Assembly: GCA_030544215.1 (NCBI GenBank)
Contig: JARZZO010000016.1
Location: forward strand, 57,763,501 to 57,827,500
Direction: 5' to 3'
Origin: Zantedeschia hybrid cultivar
Lineage: Eukaryota; Streptophyta; Magnoliopsida; Alismatales; Araceae
Length of the DNA stretch: 64,000 nt
In this document: one piece after another, positions 59,618 through 64,000 of the stretch
How positions within the stretch are numbered: the first letter of the stretch is position 1
Layout: every line of letters starts with the position of its first letter
Position numbers and translations under genes: made by a program
Notes under the pieces: generated by a model
Database searches by the model: none
What the model was told of the DNA's origin: nothing
The model's input: the letters and a program-made list of their open reading frames with translations, nothing else

Positions 59618-61832
59618 ATGATGGGTGGCCGGGTAACCTTACTGCTCGTGCTGGCGTGCCTCTCCATGGCCTGGGGGCGCCGCCCGGCCGCCTCTGCCTT
59701 CGACTACACCGACGCCCTGGAGAAGTCCATCCTCTTCTTCGAGGGGCAGAGGTCGGGGAAGCTCCCCGCCAACCAGCGCCTTACGTGGAGGGGCGACTCC
59801 GGCCTCTCTGATGGTGCTGCTTACCACGTATACATGCTCGCTTAAGAGATCCCTGTAGCTGTAGCTGTAGCCGTAGCTTTCGCGTTTTCCATGGCTGCTG
59901 TATGGCTAAGCAACTATGGCTTCCTTTGATGCGGCAGGTGGACTTGGTTGGTGGGTACTACGACGCGGGGGACAACGTCAAGTTCGGCCTGCCCATGGCC
60001 TTCACCACCACAATGCTGGCCTGGAGCATCATCGAGTTCGGCGACCTGATGCAGGGCCAGCTCGAGAACGCCAGGGCCGCAGTTCGTTGGAGCTCAGACT
60101 ACCTACTGAAGGCGGCCACTGCTGCTCCCGACACCTTGTTTGTGCAAGTGAGCAGAATGTTTTAAGCATATGAGGCCGTGCAAATGTGGATCTACAGAAA
60201 GAAACGGCTACTTGTTCTTCACGTGTAGAGATAACAGCAGTCTGAGATGGTGCGTCTTTAACTGCACCTCTCTGCCTTGTGCAGGTTGCAGACCCCTACA
60301 TGGATCACCGCTGCTGGGAGAGGCCCGAGGACATGGACACACCTCGGAACGTGTACAAGGTGTCGAGCCAGAACCCGGGCTCCGATGTTGCGGCGGAGAC
60401 AGCGGCTGCCCTGGCCGCTGCCTCCATCGTCTTCAGAGACGCCGACCCTGCCTACTCCAAGAAGCTGCTTCAGACCGCCACGAAGGTAACGTAGCGATGC
60501 AACCCTCAGCAGGTGAAGCTTCTTACATCCTTCGTCTTCCCGAGCATCAAATGCCGGAGTTCCCTGGCAATGCAGGTCTTCGACTTCGCCGACCGCTACC
60601 GGGGCTCCTACAGCGACTCTCTCAGCTCTGTCGTGTGCCCTTTCTACTGCTCCTACTCCGGGTACCATGTGAGTAACAACAGATGACTACGCTCTAGCTT
60701 GTTGAAGACTTCGAATCGTTATATGTGGATGCATCTTCTGACGAGGACATGAAACCAGGATGAGCTCTTGTGGGGCGCCTCATGGCTTCAGACGGCTTCG
60801 GAGAATACTTCTACTTCTTACATGTCCTACATACAGTCCAACGGCCACACTCTGGGTGCAGAGGAAGACGACTACTCCTTCAGCTGGGACGACAAGCGCG
60901 TGGGAACCAAAGTCCTGCTCTCCAAGGTAGGTGTCATCCCTCTCTCTCTATCTGAAAGGACTCACTGCAAGTCTGCAACCATTTAAACAGGGAGGTAGAA
61001 GGTCTCAAGCTTTACCTCCCCTTCGTCATTGCAGGGTTTCCTGGAGAACCGGGTGGAGCAGCTCCAGCTCTACAAGATACATTCAGACAACTACATCTGC
61101 TCGCTGCTCCCTGGAACGTCTAGCTTCCAAGCGCAGTATACACCAGGTGGGTTACCAAAACTCAACTCTTAATTTCCTGTACTCTTGTGTCATGCAAGGA
61201 AGAAGGGCCACTGTTTAATTTTGGATCATGGGACGCAGGAGGCCTACTCTACAGGGGGAGCGCGAGCAACCTGCAGTACGTGACCTCCACCGCCTTCCTC
61301 CTCCTCACCTACGCCAAGTACCTCAACTCCAACGGAGGGGCTGCGGCCCAGTGCGGCACCGCCACCATTACTGCCTCCAACCTCATCTCGCTGGCAAAGA
61401 AGCAGGTTCCTGTGACACCTTTACAGTACACATATTTCCGTTTCTATATATGTTTTGTTCTCTCTGTTAAGCTAGTTGTGTGCGGCGACCCCGTGCCAGG
61501 TGGACTACATCTTGGGGCAGAACCCTGCGAAGATGTCCTACATGGTGGGGTTCGGGGAGAGGTACCCACAGCATGTGCACCACAGGGGGTCCTCGCTTCC
61601 GTCCGTGCGTGCGAACCCACGTCCCGTTTCCTGCAACGACGGCTTCCGGTACCTCTACTCCGGCTCCCCCAACCCGAACATCCTAGTCGGCGCGGTGGTC
61701 GGCGGCCCGGACAGCAGAGACAGCTTCGCCGACGACAGGAACAACTACCAGCAGTCGGAGCCCGCCACCTACATCAACGCCCCGCTTGTGGGCGCCTTGG
61801 CGTACTTCGCGGGGACCGAAGGCAAGCAATGA
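59618..61832 (+). CDS. GH9B: Endo-1,4-beta-glucanase, glycoside hydrolase family 9, class B
   Basis: Secreted cellulase-type enzyme that cuts beta-1,4-glucans in the cell wall. Eight exons: 59618-59827, 59938-60147, 60285-60485, 60576-60668, 60759-60926, 61035-61146, 61239-61405, 61500-61832; every intron (90-137 bp) is GT-AG and the frame is continuous for 497 residues. A signal peptide (residues 1 to about 27) precedes the mature start FDYTDALEKS. The catalytic (alpha/alpha)6 barrel fills the rest: DAGD at 79-82 (catalytic Asp), signature 1 ending HHR at 414-416, and signature 2 (FADDRNNYQQSEPATYINA, 463-481) with the proton donor Glu474. No membrane anchor and no C-terminal carbohydrate-binding module, so class B. 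An in-frame second ATG at 59621 is an equal start. Third positions are strongly G/C. Confidence 0.96.
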
Positions 61833-61936
61833 GGAGTTCTGTTTCTGTAGACTATAAAAGAGTAGTGATTCCTGTAGCTCATCACTGATGGTCGGAGAAA
61901 GCGATCAGTTCATGAGACTAGTGAGAGAATCTTTGA

Positions 61937-61973
<37 letters not shown>

Positions 61974-62316
61974 TATATGTCGTTTGGTTGGAGACATAGA
62001 TGAACCTTCATCACAAGGAAACAAAGCTTTCATTGCATTTGGTACGAAGTAAAATCTATTAAATATTATGAAGGTGAACATTGGATTACTCTTTGGTTAA
62101 TCTAAAATGTTTGAATTATCAGATATTTACTATGACCAACTTTTCTGAAGTAACAGATTTTATGCCGTACCAAGCACATTCATAGCATAAAGAAAGAGGC
62201 CTTCACACTGATCAGCAGAAAGCTTTTGTAAAGGCAAAGAAAATTAGGGTTAATTTCGAATATATTATCTTTACGGTCTGAATTTCAAAACTACCATAAT
62301 TGTGTATGTGTTATCT
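61833..62316. other. GH9 3-prime UTR and flank
   Basis: Contains an (AT)n microsatellite at 61938-61968, likely inside the 3-prime UTR. No polyadenylation signal can be fixed. Confidence 0.5.
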
Positions 62317-62895
62317 TGCACATCTTACAAAATATTATACTTACCGAATCTCCTCCACTCCTAACGGGATCCCTAGCTCAAACCAAGTGGCACTCTTTCC
62401 CTCAGAAAGACTCCAACTTTTTGGACCCAATCCGACTGCAATCAGAAGCATATCAAGATAAGTTTGGAAACTAGCCGAGACATGAATCTATACTTCAGAA
62501 CACTCTTCCTAATTCCAAGTAGATCGCTTTGAACCTAAGGATTCAACTCGAATCCAGTCTGTTCAAAGCAGACCTCCTCTTAGCAATTGTCACAAAAAGG
62601 AGATCTAGCCAAGATATACTCTCCATGATCGGAACTGCCTCATAAGCCGCCTCTAAATTACTATATAAAGACCGCTAATTCAATCTCACCAGGTATACTC
62701 TCGATAGCCCAAGCTAACTTTGTTTTCCTCTAATACCCTAGTATTTTGACTTAGGCATCGGAGAGAAATCTCCTAGATCAGTGTCGGGAACCTTGAACGG
62801 TGTTCTCCTTTGCAAAAATAGTTGATTCCCAACCCTCTAATCTCACACACTTAGCAACTCGTCCTAGATCATGGTGGACGAGATTTTGGCCATCA
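62317..62895 (+). mobile_element. Putative solo LTR downstream of the GH9 gene
   Basis: A TATA-like box CTATATAAAG near 62670 and a 3-prime part with CATCGGAGAGAAATCTC and GTGTCGGGAACC match the R-U5 style of Ty3 (Tat-type) LTRs. Candidate ends TGCACATC and GGCCATCA are flanked by TATCT and TATAT (4 of 5). No internal domain adjoins it. Ends are provisional. Confidence 0.45.
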
Positions 62896-64000
62896 TATAT
62901 CTAGAATTTAGATCCTCACACACTTGAAAGTGAAAGGTGAACATTGTCTGAGTGGAAATTTAAGCAAATGTATAGAGATAGGGAAAATGATTCCTATGAT
63001 TGTAACGGGGAGGGAAACAGGAATAAGAGGCTTGCTGCTTGCAACGTTCGCTAAAAGAAATAAATAAATTAAGGAAAATTTATGATAAGTAAAGCATAAG
63101 ATTGGCTTTTGGTTCTGGACAAAAGAGCTAATTGTTCTTGCTTGTCACCTCACTTTTCATAAAAGGATTTCACTATGCTCGTATTTGGATGGAATGCGGA
63201 CTCAATCTTATGTTTATGATAATCAGGTTTTTCATGTATCCTTGGCTTAGAAGTGAAAAAATGTGGCTACCATAAACTCAATCGAGTTTATGGTAATTTC
63301 AAAAACCCAATTATAAACCTGGATACCACGAATCAACTTGGTGGGTGCTAATTTACGCTTAAGATACCCTTAATTAGGTTATACATAAAGAAACCAAACA
63401 ATGATTTATGGAAAATGTATTTATAGGTGACAAAATGAAAACTAAGTTAAAATAACTTTCAAATCATATTCAAATGCTGCATCGAAATAGCCACTAAATG
63501 TGTGAGTTCTAAATGGTTTGGATAATTGGCTTCACTCGCAACCTTGCACTTTCTTTTTTCTTGCATGTTAGGATAAGAGCAAGTCTTTTGGAATGTGTAG
63601 TTCATTTCTACCTTGCACGTGCTTTCGAACTCATTCTCATTTCTCCAAGTGATAAAAATGTGTTATGAAGGAATAATTATCGGGTATTCCCTATAAAAGA
63701 ATTTATTTCTTAGGCAAATTAGTTAGAACATTAACTTACTTATGTTTAGAATGCACCCTCATATTTTATTTGTTCCTTAAATGGTTAGTTTGTACCTTGT
63801 GGTGGAATCTTCGCATGCTTAACTTTGTATATCCCATGCAATTAAAATATCAACATGTTCATGTTGCCTAACATAGACAACGCAAGGCACAGTAATCTTT
63901 TCAGTCATAAATGTGAACCACAACCCAACTCCCATGAGAATTGCATGTTTTAGTATATTTTGGTTTTGGTAACATTCGAGGGAAACGAGGAAGCAAGTAC
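62896..64000. other. Intergenic, no recognisable feature
   Basis: AT-rich sequence with no supported gene or element up to the window edge. Confidence 0.5.

Overview
The window looks like a nuclear genome segment of a flowering plant, most likely a monocot. It has AT-rich intergenic DNA packed with plant transposon remnants, a few very GC-rich genes (third positions almost all G or C in the KCS and GH9 genes), GT-AG introns and plant promoter layouts. No bacterial operons, organellar genes, rRNA, tRNA or CRISPR arrays were found. The species cannot be named from the sequence alone.

I support three protein genes. (1) 11755-13356 (+) is an intronless KCS1-type 3-ketoacyl-CoA synthase with the complete Cys-His-Asn triad. 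(2) 42840-43397 (+) is a short single-exon gene for a probable plastid-targeted protein of unknown function. (3) 59618-61832 (+) is an eight-exon secreted glycoside hydrolase family 9 endoglucanase of 497 residues, with all splice sites resolved and both GH9 signatures present. KCS acts in very-long-chain fatty acid, wax and suberin synthesis at the ER; GH9 acts in the cell wall. They lie 46 kb apart and are not a functional cluster.

The rest is mobile DNA in layers. Region 1-9.3 kb holds a 65-bp tandem repeat, a fold-back element, a hAT-like MITE, a solo LTR, and a MITE island. Region 13.4-30.8 kb holds a 4.7-kb CACTA-type element (15230-19900) with arrays of small palindromes, an old direct duplication (20.4-22.4 kb and 26.9-30.2 kb), a second copy of the fold-back element, Mutator-like MITEs and a solo LTR. 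Region 31-42.7 kb holds more MITEs, a decayed GC-rich coding fragment and a nested structure: a long-inverted-repeat Mutator-like element (38236-41509) with a perfect 9-bp target duplication, split by a probable solo LTR. Region 47.8-56.2 kb holds a fold-back element with trinucleotide repeats, an array of ATCGATT words, a ruined TNP2-type CACTA transposase and a retrotransposon RNase H remnant.

The main new observation is a family of small Mutator-like elements with GAGTAATACTTG ends. Five short copies plus one long parent-like copy have matching 9-bp target duplications (two perfect, the rest 7 or 8 of 9), and one copy sits about 15 bp upstream of the probable TATA box of the 42.8-kb gene. 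Target duplications were compared by eye.
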